A DNA stretch of 64,000 nucleotides from Anaeromyces robustus (Eukaryota > Neocallimastigomycota > Neocallimastigomycetes > Neocallimastigales > Neocallimastigaceae). The translations under genes were made by a program, and so were the position numbers. Positions 14,094 through 27,389 of the stretch are shown piece by piece. Under the pieces are notes generated by a model. That model worked only from the letters and a program-made list of their open reading frames with translations. It searched no databases and was not told the DNA's origin. Location of the stretch: the NCBI GenBank assembly GCA_002104895.1, contig MCFG01000108.1:60001-124000 (forward strand). Direction: 5' to 3'. The first letter of the stretch is position 1. Each line of letters opens with the position of its first letter.

Positions 14094-15116
14094 ACAAAAA
14101 AAAAAAAAAAAAAAAAAATAGAAACAAAATCTATATATATATAGAAAAAAGTATAATGTATCTTATTCTGATATTAAATTAAATCATTATTAAAAACATT
14201 TGACCTATTATTTAGTCCTATTGTATTATCAGCATTGGGTACGATTAATTAATAACCAAATTTGATTATTAATCAATAGTAAGCATAATATTATTTAACA
14301 ATACGACTTGTACGTACCAAAAGTTGAAAAGTAGGCTTAAATTGTATTTTACACAAATTGCTTCACTATGTTTTCCCAAGTCATAAAAACTCTATAAATC
14401 TTTATAGCAAATAAAAAAAAATGTATAATATATAATACATATATTATATATACATCAAAAATACAATTTTAATTCATATTTATAATAATATGATTTAAAT
14501 GATAATATTTATTTTATTATATTTTATTTTTTTTTATTTTTATTTTTATTTTTATATTTATATTTATATTTATAATAATAATAATTATTATTATAATTTT
14601 TTTTATTTAGATATATATATATAGTTAAAGATTAACATAAAAATAGAAATTTAATTTTATAATAATAAAATGTTTTCTAAAAGTAAAAAAAGAAAAAAAG
14701 AAAAAGATAATATAGTAACAGTATTTATAATGTTTAAATAAATATATTTTATATAAACATTTTATATAATAAAAAAATATAATATATAAAAATAAGTTAT
14801 ATAGAATGTATAATTTATATATATAAGAAAAGAATAAGAGAATATAATATACATATATTATTTTGTGTATAATACTTTAGAATTTTTTTTTTTTTTTTTG
14901 TTTTTTTTATATTATTATTATCATTTCGTTTTTTGATATATCAATGTTAATATAATAATAAGAACAATAATAATCAAATAATAAATAAGGAGAAATATAT
15001 ATATAATAAGTAATGAAAAACAATAAATTATGATTTTATATAAAAAATATTCTATAAATTTATATTATTTTTAAAAATAAATAATTCTGTGTTTACTCTA
15101 ATCTATAATTTTTTTT

Positions 15117-15154
<38 letters not shown>

Positions 15155-15192
15155 TTTTTGTAGTTTCTATAAATTTTGTTTATTTTAAATAA
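14094..15192. other. Intergenic region with a higher-complexity island
   Basis: Bases 14195-14405 are clearly richer in G+C and free of simple repeats, unlike the flanks. The rest (14406-15192) is A/T tracts ending in a T-rich stretch that overlaps the 3' end of the bHLH gene. No tRNA box or splice-closed gene was found in the island. Confidence 0.5.
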
Positions 15193-17965
15193 TTAATTCT
15201 TTGCATTCATTGTCGAATTAATAGCTGCTGTAACTACAGGTGAAATAGGCTTTGTAGTATTTATATTTGAATTCATATTATTATTGATATTATTCATATT
15301 TAAACTCATAATATTTGTAGATGGTGGTGCTGTTGTATATCTATTATTATTGTTATTATTAACATTATTATTATTGTTGTTGTTGTTGTTATTATTATTG
15401 TTCATTGCCATGGTATTATTCATTGGTATTTTATTATTCATAGGCATATTGTTATTATTCATTGGAATATTATTATTCATAGGCATATTGTTATTATTCA
15501 TTGGAATATTATTATTACCATTATTATTGTTGTTATTATTGTTGTTGTTGTTGTTGTTGTTATTCATATTATTCTCATTATTGTTGTTGTTAATCACACC
15601 ATTCATACCGTTATTGTTACTATTCATAACATTCATATTGTTATTGTTATTATTTATACCATTCATACTATTATTGTTGTTATTCATACCATTCATATTA
15701 TTATTACTGTTATTCATGTTATTCATATTATTCATGTTATTCATTTTATTTATATTATTCATATTATTCATATTATTCATGTTATTCATGTTATTCATGT
15801 TATTCATGTTATTCATATTATTCATATTATTCATGTTATTCATATTATTGTTATTATTGTTATTCATATTATTATTCACGTTATTAGTTGGCATTTGATT
15901 CATATTATTTGGCATGTTATTATTATTCATGTTATTCATGTTATTCATGTTATTCATATTACCATTCATATTACCATTCATATTACCATTCATATTATTG
16001 TTCATATTATTGTTCATATTATTATTTATTTGATTATTCATATTGTTATTATTCATATTATTATTATTCATATTATTATTATTCATATTATTATTATTAC
16101 TATTGTTATTATTCATTATATTTGGGACTACATCATTATTCATATTTGGATTCATGTTATTCACATTTGAATTCATATTGTTCATATTCATATTTGAATT
16201 CATATTTGGATTCATATTTGGATTCATATTATTCATATTTGGATTCATATTTGAATTCATATTTGAATTCATATTTGGATTCATATTTGGATTCATATTT
16301 GGATTCATATTTGGATTCATATTATTCATATTATTCATATTTGGATTCATATTTGGATTCATATTTGGTATACCATTCATATTCATATTATTATTATTAT
16401 TATTTCCATTATTGTTATTATTGTTATTATTCATTGGCATATTCATCATCATATTACCATTATTGTTATTATTATTATTATTCATATTATTACCATTATT
16501 ATTATTATTTTGACCCATACTGTTAACATTTGAATTTTGATAATTATTACCCATCATATTATTATTTTGAATCATAGGATTATTACTCATCATAGGATTA
16601 CCTCCCATCATAGATGGTGGTGGTGGAAGTGGATGGATTGGAGGAATACCTTTTAATTTATAAAGTTCATCTCTACATAAAGCAAGTTCTCTAGATAAAT
16701 ATCTTATATGTTCAATCGATTTAGATAAAATTTCCCATTTACTTGCTTTAGAATTTTTATTGATTGGAAGACATTTTCTTAATTCTTCAAAAAGTTCTTT
16801 CATTTCCTTTCTACGTTTTCTTTCAGCTAATTTATGGGAAATACGTAATTCTGGAGATCTAGAATAAGGTGATTCCTTAACTAAACGTGTTCTCATATTA
16901 ATATCTACGGATCCACGATGTTGTCTAATATTATAATTTTGTGGTACATGTTCAGATGGTAAGACAGGCATAGATGCTCTACGATTAACTATTGGTGGTA
17001 TATTATTGTTATTGTTAAATTCACCATTATCATTAATGTTATTATTACTTTCCTCTGGAATTGGTGAATAATTACTAGTTCTTGTATACATATCATCTGA
17101 AAAAGTTTTATTTTGGTTATAATCAGGATAATTATTATTACTATTACCAGGTTGAGGAGATCCATTATTTGAAGTAGAAGTCATAGAATAACCATTAGTA
17201 CTATTAAAATTTTGCTGATATGAAGCATTAACTGGTATATTATTATTATTATTGTTGTTGTTAATGTTATTATTAACGTTATCGTTTTTATTATTATTGT
17301 TATTATTATTATCGTTATTGTTATTGTTATTTGGAAGATTATTATTAATATGATTAGAGCTGTTATTGGAACTATTATTATTATTATTGTTGTTGTTGTT
17401 GTTATTATTCATTAAGGATTTATCATTAATAACAGGTAAAGCTTCAGGTATAGTACTTAAAACTTTTAAACCACTATCTAAAGAAAGATTTCTTTTAACT
17501 TCTGGGGTTGACTTACTGGTCATATTATAATAGTTTTGATCACCAAAAGTTACACTATAACCTCCATTTCCAGTATTCATATTCATACGACCAGATTTAG
17601 TATCTTCATTATTATAGAGATCGTTTATAGGTCTTCTTTTAATCATTGGTCTATTATCTTGCTCTATAGAACTTTCCTTTCTCTTTTTATTATTATTATT
17701 AAATGGATCATAATTAATAGGTTGTTGTGGTAAAGGTTGAGAAGAGGATTTAGTAACGGTTGGTTTTTGATCATAATTTTGGTACATAGGAGTATCTTTA
17801 GAATTAACAGAAGGGTAAGAAGTAGAATTATTAACAGCCCTTGGATTATTAGCACCATATCTAGGATTTGAAGAAGGTGGGTAATTACTTACAGTATTAT
17901 TATTAGGCATAGTTGAATGGTTAATATTATTATTTGGTATATCATTATTATTCTTGTTGTTGTTG

Positions 17966-18000
<35 letters not shown>

Positions 18001-19095
18001 GTTGTTATTGTTGTTGTTGTTGTTATTATTATTATTATTATCATTATTGTTGGTATTAGTATCATTAATACTAAGATTCTTAGAATTATAAACAGCAGCA
18101 GTTACTAAAGTAGACAAGTTTGAAAAATCAGAATTTTCATTATTATATGTTGAATGATAAAGAGAATTCACATTAGTAGTATTAGTAGTAGTAGTAGAAG
18201 TAGTAGTAGTAATAGTAGTGGTAGTGGTAGTGGTATTTGGTACAGGAGCTGAAGAATTAATGGAATTTATAGAACCAGTAGTAGTAATGGATACATTTCT
18301 ATAAGTATTTACATTGGGGTTTTGAGATAAACCATTAGCTTTAACATTAGTATTATTATACAAAGATGATTTATTACTGTCGTTATTGTTATCATTATTA
18401 TTATTATTATAGTTGGATTGATTTAACTTATGATTTGGTGCAGCTTGATGAGGATGTAATTGATGAGGATGAGGTTGATTTTGATTTAAATTTTGATTTA
18501 AATTTTGATTTAAATGTTGTTGTGGAAGTGGTGATTGTTGTTGAGATATAGAATTAGGTGATGATGATGTAGAAGAATTATTAGTTCTATTACCATTATA
18601 ATTAAGATTTGGATTTTGAGAAGCAGGATGATTAGCAGAAGAAGGAGTTCTTTGTTGTAAAGGATGTTGAGATAAAGATTGAGTAGATTCTTGAGGTTGG
18701 GATTGAGGAGTAAGAGGAGCTTGAGTATTCATATTATTATTTTTATTCTTATAATTATTATAATAATTATTAGAATCTCTGCTATTTGTAGAAGTTGGAG
18801 TATTTGTTACAGGTGAATTAGAATTACTATAATTCATATATGAATTTGGAGTAGAAGAAGAATAATTTTTATTTGTATTAGACATTTTATTATCATTTAT
18901 ATTATTGTTATTGTTGTTATTATATATTTTATTGTTAGTATTTGTATAGTTTAGAAGAGGTGAAGCTTTATTTGTATCAGTTGGTGGATAATAATTATGA
19001 TTAGTTGATGTCATATAATTATTATTAGAAGTAGCAGATTTTAAAGACTTTTTTTGAGTTGGATTTGAATTATTTAAAACATTTACAGCAGGCAT
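15193..19095 (-). CDS. bHLH transcription factor in a 1300-residue Asn-rich protein
   Basis: Predicted nuclear DNA-binding regulator. Seen: one uninterrupted frame. The single ordered domain is a basic helix-loop-helix near residues 745-805. Its basic region, SHKLAERKRRKEM, has His754, Glu758 and paired Arg at the positions that read E-box (CANNTG) DNA, the class B pattern. Helix 1 (ELFEELRKCLP), the loop (NKNSKASKWEIL) and helix 2 (SIEHIRYLSREL) follow. A short zipper-like extension runs to about 818. Everything else is low complexity: N-terminal Ser/Thr/Asn/Gln/Pro, a Thr-rich block, poly-Asn runs, and a C-terminal half made of Asn and Met-Asn repeats. The Asn runs are mostly AAT with some AAC (ATT/GTT read on the plus strand). 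The target genes and orthologue cannot be named. Several frames on the opposite strand are shadows of the Asn codons. Confidence 0.87.
15340..16560 (-). repeat. Met-Asn / poly-Asn coding repeats
   Basis: The C-terminal part of the bHLH protein is encoded by irregular tandem units of 9 bp (Met-Asn-Asn) and 12 bp (Met-Asn-Pro-Asn or Met-Asn-Ser-Asn), mixed with AAT/AAC runs. The repeats stay in frame throughout. Confidence 0.9.
17957..18046 (-). repeat. Poly-Asn tract in the bHLH N-terminal half
   Basis: Mixed ATT/GTT (AAT/AAC on the coding strand) run encoding roughly thirty consecutive Asn residues. Confidence 0.9.
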
Positions 19096-20410
19096 TTTTT
19101 ATGACTATTATTATTATTATGACTATTTATTATAATTTTTTTTTTACACTTTTTTATTAAATTTTTATTTATATTTATAAAGGCTCCTTTACTTTTATGA
19201 AAAAAAAATAATATTTATATATAATAAAAAATAAATGTTAAAATATAAATAATAATTATTATTTATGTTATTTAATTGAATTTAGAAAAAAAAGTCAACA
19301 TTGTTACATATAATTTTTATTTTTTTCTTTGTAATATTTATATATTGTTTTAATATAACATTTTGAATATAAATAATATTTTGTTACAAATAAATAAAAA
19401 ATACTAATTAATTTTACCTTAGTTATTTTAATATCTACTATTTAAAATTTGTTTTATTTCTTATTATCTATAGGATCTTTAATTTAAAATAATATTTATA
19501 TATACATACAAAAATATTTTAATTAAATTTTATAAATAATAAACATTTTAAAAATATTTAAAAAAGAAAAAAAGTTTATTCATTTACTATTATTTTTTAA
19601 TTTGTTATTAAATTAATATATTAATTTATTTTTTTTTTTTTTTTTTTGACTATTTCTAATTTTAAAATTTTATTTTAATAATGTTAATAAGTATTAATAA
19701 TACCAGTAACACTAATTTAAATATTACTATTTTTACATAAATATATTTTTTTCTATATTTTATTTAAAATAATACCTTTTATAATTGTTTTTTTTTTTTT
19801 ATAGTAATAAGTTTTTTAATATAATATATAATTATTTATATTATTGAATATTTGTGAATATTTTGTTGTTTATTTTATCGTAAATATATAAGAGTGAATA
19901 AAACCAATATTAATTTATTATTATAAAATAAATTGTTTTTCTTTCTTTTTTTTTTTTAATTTTATTTAAACTTTTAATTACAAATATATTAAATATATGT
20001 ATATATATTTATTTTTTTTTTCTATTCTTTTTATTCTATTGTTTTAATGTTTCTATCTTTCTATTTTTTTTTTAATATTTTATAAATATTTAATGATGTT
20101 TTTAATTTTAATTAACCATTATTTATATTTTTTGTTGTTATTTCTATTAAATATTTATTCTGTGACAAGAATATTATTTATTGTACTATTTCTATGATAT
20201 AAAAAATATAGTTTTTTTCTTTTAATAAATAATAAAAATAATATTATTTTTAAAAAGAATGAAATGATAATTTAAAAAAAAATGTATAAACGTAAAAAAG
20301 TAAATACGATATATTCTACAAAATTATTAAAAATATATATATTTTATGTTATATAATAATATAAATAAATATATAGTATAGTTCAAAATAGGTCTTATCT
20401 TTTTTAAAAA

Positions 20411-20462
<52 letters not shown>

Positions 20463-22472
20463 CGAAAAAAAATTGGTAAATTTATGTGATATAAATAGTT
20501 TTTTTTTTTATTTTATATATTATTTATTAAAAAGAATTAAAAGAAAAATTAAAAAATTAAATTAAACTTTTTTTTTTAACAATTAAATAAATTAATTAAT
20601 AATAATAAAAAAAAAAGTGTAAAAGAAACAATTATAAAAAAAATAATAATAATAATAATTGTTAATAAATATTTATTATAAAAAGAACATAAATTAATAT
20701 ATTATACACGTATATAACAAATTTTATTTTATTTTAATTGTTTTATATTATTTAAATATATATGTAACCTTTTTATTTTATATTATCTTAATTAATATAT
20801 AAAAAAGTTTATTTTATAATTTAAATAAAATATATTATAAAATGTATTTAAATATATTTATTATATATATTATAATATATTTTTAATATAATTTTAGTAT
20901 TGGTTCAATATAATATAAATATAATATAATTATATTAATAATATGTTGATATATAAAAATTAAAAAAGAATATATTTTTAATTTAAATATTAAATATTAA
21001 AATAATAAATAATAAAGTATATTATTAAAAAAAATACTTAATGAAACTACTTTTTTATATGTATTTTAAAAAAAAAAAATTTTTTTTTCAAAGATATTTC
21101 AATAAAAAAAAAAAAAAGGTTATATAATAATAAATAAATTAAATTATTTAGTAAATTAAATTAATAAAAAACATCTCCATTAAATATATATTAGTATTTA
21201 TTGGTTTATGTTGATTTAATATATAAAACCTATAGAAATAGTACTACATTATTTGAATCACAAAAAAATTAAAATATTAATAATTAAACGTTTTAATTAT
21301 TTTTTTGTATTTTATTAATATATTAGTAAACAATAGAATAGAGTTTGAATATATTTTAAATTTATTAAATATATAATTGAATATATACATAATATATATA
21401 TTTTATTATAGTTTATTAGGTAATATATAATAATATATTTTAGAATATATTCATATATTGAACAAAAAGATATAACAAAAAAAAAATTATTTTTTAAATG
21501 GATATAGTTTATATCTTTTTTACTATATATAGTATATTAAAATTGATTTAGGAATATTTTATAATATAAAATATATAAAATATAGATTATAAAAATATAT
21601 ATATTTATTTATTAAATAGAATATTTTTTTTTTATATTAGCCAATATTCATTTATTATAAAAAATTTTAAAAAAAAAATTTTTAAAAAAAAATTTTAAAA
21701 AAAATTTTAAAAAATGTGTATAAAAAAAAAAATACTAATAATTTAATGATTTAAATTGAAATATATAAATTTAATATAATAATATATGGAATAAATATTC
21801 ATTAATACACATTATAATATATATAATATATAATTTATATTAAAACAGTTGATATAATATATATTGTTAATTGATACTATAGAATATTATAAAAAAAAAA
21901 AAAAAAACTTTTTTTTTTTAAAAAGAAAAAATTGATCAATAAATAAATAAATAGTTAATAAATAAATAAATTATATAATTAATTATAATAAATATATAAA
22001 TAAATAAATTTTATATATAATTCTAATAGATGGAAATATATAAATTATTAATTAAAATGTTTTAAAATTATTAATAGAAAATAAAAAAAAAAAAATAATT
22101 CTATTATGCAATTTATCTATTTAATATTATATAGAAAATACGAATTATAAAATATAATCAAATATAAATATTTTTTTTTTATTTTTTGATTATATTCAAA
22201 AAAAAACTTTAAACCTGATGAATTATAAATGTTAAACAATAAAAAAAAAAAACTTAATTTCGAAAAAAAAAAAGAAAGAAAGAAAAGATAATAATATTAA
22301 AAGAATAATTGGAAAAAAAAAACTATTTAATTATTTACTGCTAATTATTTTTTGTTTCCTATTTTTTTATTTTATGAATACTAAATAAATATTTTTTATC
22401 CATATCCATAATTCAACCTTTTTTTTTATTTTATATTTTAAATTTTAGTACACTTTGTTTTTCAGTCAGTTT

Positions 22473-22482
22473 TTTATTTATT

Positions 22483-22529
<47 letters not shown>

Positions 22530-22557
22530 TATATTTATTTATTTATTTATTTATTTT
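22473..22557 (+). repeat. TTTA array
   Basis: About 85 bp of TTTA units with one ATAT interruption. Confidence 0.93.
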
Positions 22558-23763
22558 TAATATACATATTTAATGATATATTAACATACTATTGATTATA
22601 TTATTGAATTTTTCTAATGTAATAAAATATATTCTATTAATATAATTATTTATAATATTAAAAAATTAAATTATATAATTAATATAATTGTACACATTTT
22701 TGAATTAAAATAATATAAAAATTAAATAGTTTATTATATTAACATTATTATTTTAATATATAGAAAATATATAAAAATATTAATAATAATTAATTAATAA
22801 ATAATATATTAATTAGAAGATAATATTAATTATTAAATAATAATAATAATATAGCTACAAATAATATTAAATATTAAATAATATTAAATAATAATAATAT
22901 TAATTATTAATTATTAATTATTAAATAATAACAATATTTATTCTTTTTAAAAAAAAAAAATAATAAAGAAAAAAAAAACTTACATAAATATATAAAAAAA
23001 GTAACATGTTTCACTTTATATTAAAATATCAATATTTCCACATAAAATTTTTAATTTTTTTTTTTAAATTATTTAAATATATAATTATATAATTATAATA
23101 TTTTTATTATTATATTATTATATTATTATATTATTAATTATTAATTATTAATTATTAATTATTAATATAATTACAATTCATTTACACATTTTCCATGTTT
23201 TATCTGTTTTTATATTTCAAATGAAAAGCTTATTGTCTAAATAACATAAAAAAAAAAAGAAAAAAATGGTGTTTATTTTTTAATTAATAAATTTGGTATA
23301 ATTTTTTAAGGGTTTGATCATACCTGTCTTTTGTTTATTAAGAATATATAATGATGTGGAAATTTTTGAAATTTTATTATTATTATTATTATTATTATTA
23401 AGATAAAAATATTATAAATCTTAATAATAATAAATTTTGATTATAAAATTTTTAAGGAAATAGTATGTAGGAAAAATTAGGAATAATTATAATCATTTAA
23501 TGATTTTATTAATATTTTTATTAAAAAAAAAAAAGAAAATGAAAATAGATCATTTAGAAAACAGTGAAAGATACGGTTATAATAATCCTATTTATTATTC
23601 TTTTTCACAATTATTACTAGTCTCCAAAAAACAATATATTGTCTTTTTTAATATTTGATTATTAGTAAAATAGTAATACTAATAATATTAATGTTGTTGG
23701 ATAATATTAAAAACAAATGAGAACCCTTCGTATTACATTAATTTATATTATTTTAACATTTTG

Positions 23764-23764
23764 C

Positions 23765-23807
<43 letters not shown>

Positions 23808-23820
23808 CTTATTTATCTAT

Positions 23821-23863
<43 letters not shown>

Positions 23864-23946
23864 TCTATTTATTTATTTATCTATTTATCTATTTATGTAC
23901 TTATTTATTTATTTATTTATTTATGTATTTATTTATTTATTTATTA
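23764..23946 (+). repeat. TTTA array with TCTA, TTGT and CTTA variants
   Basis: About 180 bp of TTTA units interrupted by TCTA, ACTT and GTAC/GTAT variants. The open frames across it are repeat artefacts. Confidence 0.93.
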
Positions 23947-25895
23947 ATAATATTAAAATTATTATTTATTTTTTATAAAATATTTTATAATAATTAAAAT
24001 TTTAATTTATTTGTCCACGTTTTTTAATTTTTTTTTGATTTTCTATTAATTATTATTAATTAAGATTATTTTATATATATATTTATATATTATATATTAT
24101 ATAAAATATATATTATAATTATATTTAAAATAATCTTTAAAATAATAAATAATAAAATTTATTATATTTCTATAATTTATAATTAATATTTTTTTCTTTT
24201 CTTTTCTTATGATTTTATTTAAAATGATTAATAGTTCTAGATTCTTTTTTTTTTAAAAAAAAGTATTTTCTTTATATTTAATGATATTTACTTAAAAAAA
24301 TGATAAAGATTAATAATATATTATTTATTATTTAAATATATAATTTCAATAAATAAAAAAGACTTTTCTTTTTTTTTTGACATTTATATATGGTCTTTTG
24401 AATCCTCTTTTTAATAAAGTTTTTTTATAATAATTTTTACATATGAATTTTTATTACTTAATTAAGCAACAAACAAATATAAGAAAAAAACAATTCTTAT
24501 AAAGTATAAAAATAAAATATTTATGCTTTAACTTTTTTTAAATATTAATAAATAATAAATAATAAATAATATGTATAATAAAAATAATTTAGCTATATTT
24601 GTAAATGGTTTTAAAAATAATTTCTTTATAATATAATCTTTTTATTATTATTCTAAAAGTTCCATGGAAAAATGAAAAAAATTATCTTTAATATAATAAA
24701 ACATTTAATTATATTATATTATATAACTTCTTTATATTATATTTATATTATGGAATTTTTTTTTTTTTATCTTTATATTAAAAAAAAAAAATTCAAAATT
24801 CTATGATTATTATAATATAATATATTATAAATTAATTTAACCATATAAAATATATACATAATATTTAAATATATTTAAATATATTATTTATATATATTAT
24901 TATAAAAACAAAAATAATATATTCATATTTGGTAAATGGGTCACAAAAATTCATTTAAAGTTTTATATCAAATTAAATTTAATATTAAATTAAATTATTT
25001 ATTCTTTATAAATTTGTTAAAAACTTGAGATTATTGGTTTCACTATAGAACACAGTATTCATTTTTTATTTTTTATGAATTAAAAAAAAAAAAAATTAAA
25101 TAAAAGAAAAATTAATAAAGTAAATTTTTTTTGTCCATCCATCCATAATTATTAAAAAAAGTATATTATTATTAAATAATTAAATTATATATTATAATAT
25201 ACTTATAATATGTAATATAAATTTATTATAATATACTTATGATATGTAATATATATATTATTATATATATATATTTATATTAGAAATTTAACTAAATTAA
25301 AAAAAAGTTTACTTTATATATATATCTTCAATATTTAAGAGAAAATATATATTAAAACATTTAATATAATATTTTATTAAAATAAATAAAATAAAATAAA
25401 TAAAATAAAAAAAAAAAAAAAAATTGTATTATTTATTTTTTACTTTTATTCCATAATATTATATATATATATTCTATTTTATTTATATATTTGAATCTAT
25501 TTAATATTAATAATAATATAATATGTTCTATAAAATAAATATATATAATATAACAAAAAAAAAATTAATAATAAAAATAATGAATACTTTGTTGTTTATA
25601 ATGATAAATACAATATAAATAATATGCACAATAAAAAATGATCTTCCTCCTTAATTAATATCTATTAATTTACAAACTAGAATATAAATAAATTAATTAA
25701 ATGAAAAAAGATGAAAAGATAAAACATAGAAAAAAGAAAATTTATAAAAAAAAATTTTTAATATTAAAAATAGAAAATCAAAATATAACGAATAAAACGT
25801 CAAATAATTAATACTTGATATTAAATAATTAATAGCTTATAATTAATTATATTAATAAAAATTAATATCAATTAAAAGAATATTAAATTATTATT

Positions 25896-26010
25896 ATTTA
25901 TTTTATTTTATTTTATATTGTTTTGTTTTGTTTTGTTTTGTTTTATCATATGTTATCTTATTTTATTTTATTTTATTTTATTTTATCTTATTTTATTTTA
26001 TTATATTTAT
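25896..26010 (+). repeat. TTTTA / TTTTG pentanucleotide array
   Basis: TTTTA units switch to five TTTTG units near 25920-25943 and back, with a short interruption at 25945-25958. Confidence 0.9.
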
Positions 26011-26487
26011 TATCATATAATAAAAATTATTATTAATATTACTGTATGATTATTAGTATCTTCTTTTCTTCTGACTATTTTTTTTTTCTTCTTTTATTTT
26101 TCTTTTAATACTGCATAAGTTTTATTAATTAAAGTGTTCCATTACACTTTTACTTTTAAAAAAAATCACTTTTCCACAATATATATGAATATTAAAACAT
26201 AATAAATTCGATAAACTTATAATTTTTTATATATAAGATTATTAATAAATTAATATTATAATAAATCCCAAAAAAAAAAAAAAATTATTAAATATATTTA
26301 TATTTATTTAAATTTTTTATTTTTATTAATTTTTTTTAATAAAATAAAATAATTTTATTAATTATATTAATTTATAAATTTCAAATTTTTCCTTTAATGT
26401 TTAATAAAAAAGTTTTAAATATATATATTTTAAAAATTAAAACTAAAAAAAAAAATTACATTTTTTTTTTCAAATATATTTACTAAA

Positions 26488-27389
26488 TTATTTATGTTTA
26501 CATGTAGTTATTTTGGTTTTTGGATTGTAAGTACATTTGTAGTGTGGATTATGAAGATCACCAGCATGTCCTGGTTCACGTTTTTCAAGATTAGATTCTT
26601 CATCTTCTTCTAACTCAAGAATTGCACCACTTCTTTTATGTTTACATGTGGTTATTTTGGTTTTTGGATTGTAAGTACATTTGATGTTTGGATTATGAAG
26701 ATCACCAGCATGTCCTGGTTCACGTTTTTCAAGATCAGATTCTTCTTCTTCTTCTTCTAGTTCAAGAACTTCATCATCTCTTTTATGCTTACATGTAGTA
26801 ATTTTGGTTTTTGGGTTATAAGTACATTTATAATTAGGATTATGAAGAACTCCAGCATGTCCTGATTCACGTTTTATAAGATCAGATTCTTCTTCTTCTT
26901 CTTCTAACTCAAGAACTTCATCATCTCTTTTATGTTTACATGTAGTTATTTTGGTTTTTGGGTTATAAGTACATTTATAATTGGATTATGAAGAACTCCA
27001 GCATGTCCTGGTTCACGTTTTATAAGATCAGATTCTTCTTCTTCTTCTTCTAACTCAAGAACTTCATCATCTCTTTTATGCTTACATGTAGTAATTTTGG
27101 TTTTTGGGTTATAAGTACATTTGTAGTTTGGATTATGAAGAACTCCAGCATGTCCTGGTTCACGTTTTATAAGATCAGATTCTTCTTCTTCTTCTTCTAA
27201 CTCAAGAACTGCACCACTTCTTTTATGCTTACATGTAGTAATTTTGGTTTTTGGATTATAAGTACATTTTATGTTTGGATTATGAAGATCACCAGCATGT
27301 CCTGGTTCACGTTTTTCAATTGGAGCAGAACTTACAACATTGCAAAATGCAATAAAGAATAAAATCAATCCAATATTAGAAATTCTCAT
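26488..27389 (-). CDS. Secreted repeat-peptide precursor with Kex2-type KR sites (frame broken in unit 3)
   Basis: Probable secretory precursor processed into several copies of one peptide. Seen: ATG at 27389, a signal peptide (about residues 1-21, ending VSS before Ala), a short pro-segment ending in KR, then six tandem units of about 49 residues. Each unit starts KREPGHAG (unit 4: KRESGHAG), continues L-HNP, has one Cys, then YNPKTKITTCKH with the second Cys, then KR and an acidic spacer rich in Glu. The predicted product is a 28-residue peptide with two Cys ten residues apart. Unit starts fall at 27314, 27167, 27020, 26874, 26727 and 26583. The spacing is 147 bp, except 146 between units 3 and 4 and 144 between 5 and 6. 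The 146 marks a one-base deletion near 26982, so the annotated frame stops at 26946 after 147 residues, while units 4-6 remain open to the stop at 26488. The layout resembles fungal pheromone or KEP precursors, but I recognise no homologue. Confidence 0.82.
26493..27314 (-). repeat. Six coding tandem repeats of about 147 bp
   Basis: Direct repeats encoding the peptide-spacer units. Units 2, 3 and 4 share the DDEV spacer start; units 1 and 5 share SGA. Unit 6 ends at the stop codon before its spacer. Similarity between units is very high at the DNA level, suggesting recent expansion or homogenisation. Confidence 0.95.

Larger units (their letters stand above)
19096..26487. other. Gene desert of about 7.4 kb
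   Basis: Almost entirely A and T with long homopolymer tracts (for example a near-continuous A run at 20419-20461) and alternating A4-10/T4-5 blocks at 21659-21715. TTTA arrays occur at about 22473-22557 and 23764-23946, and TTTTA/TTTTG arrays at about 25896-26010. Bases 23170-23720 are slightly more complex but gave no gene, tRNA or clear RNA signature. The part next to 19095 must contain the bHLH promoter. Confidence 0.6.

Noticed and set aside
15284-16526. Long plus-strand frames rich in Leu, Ile, Tyr and Ser
   Set aside because: They are antisense shadows of Asn and Met-Asn codons in the bHLH gene.
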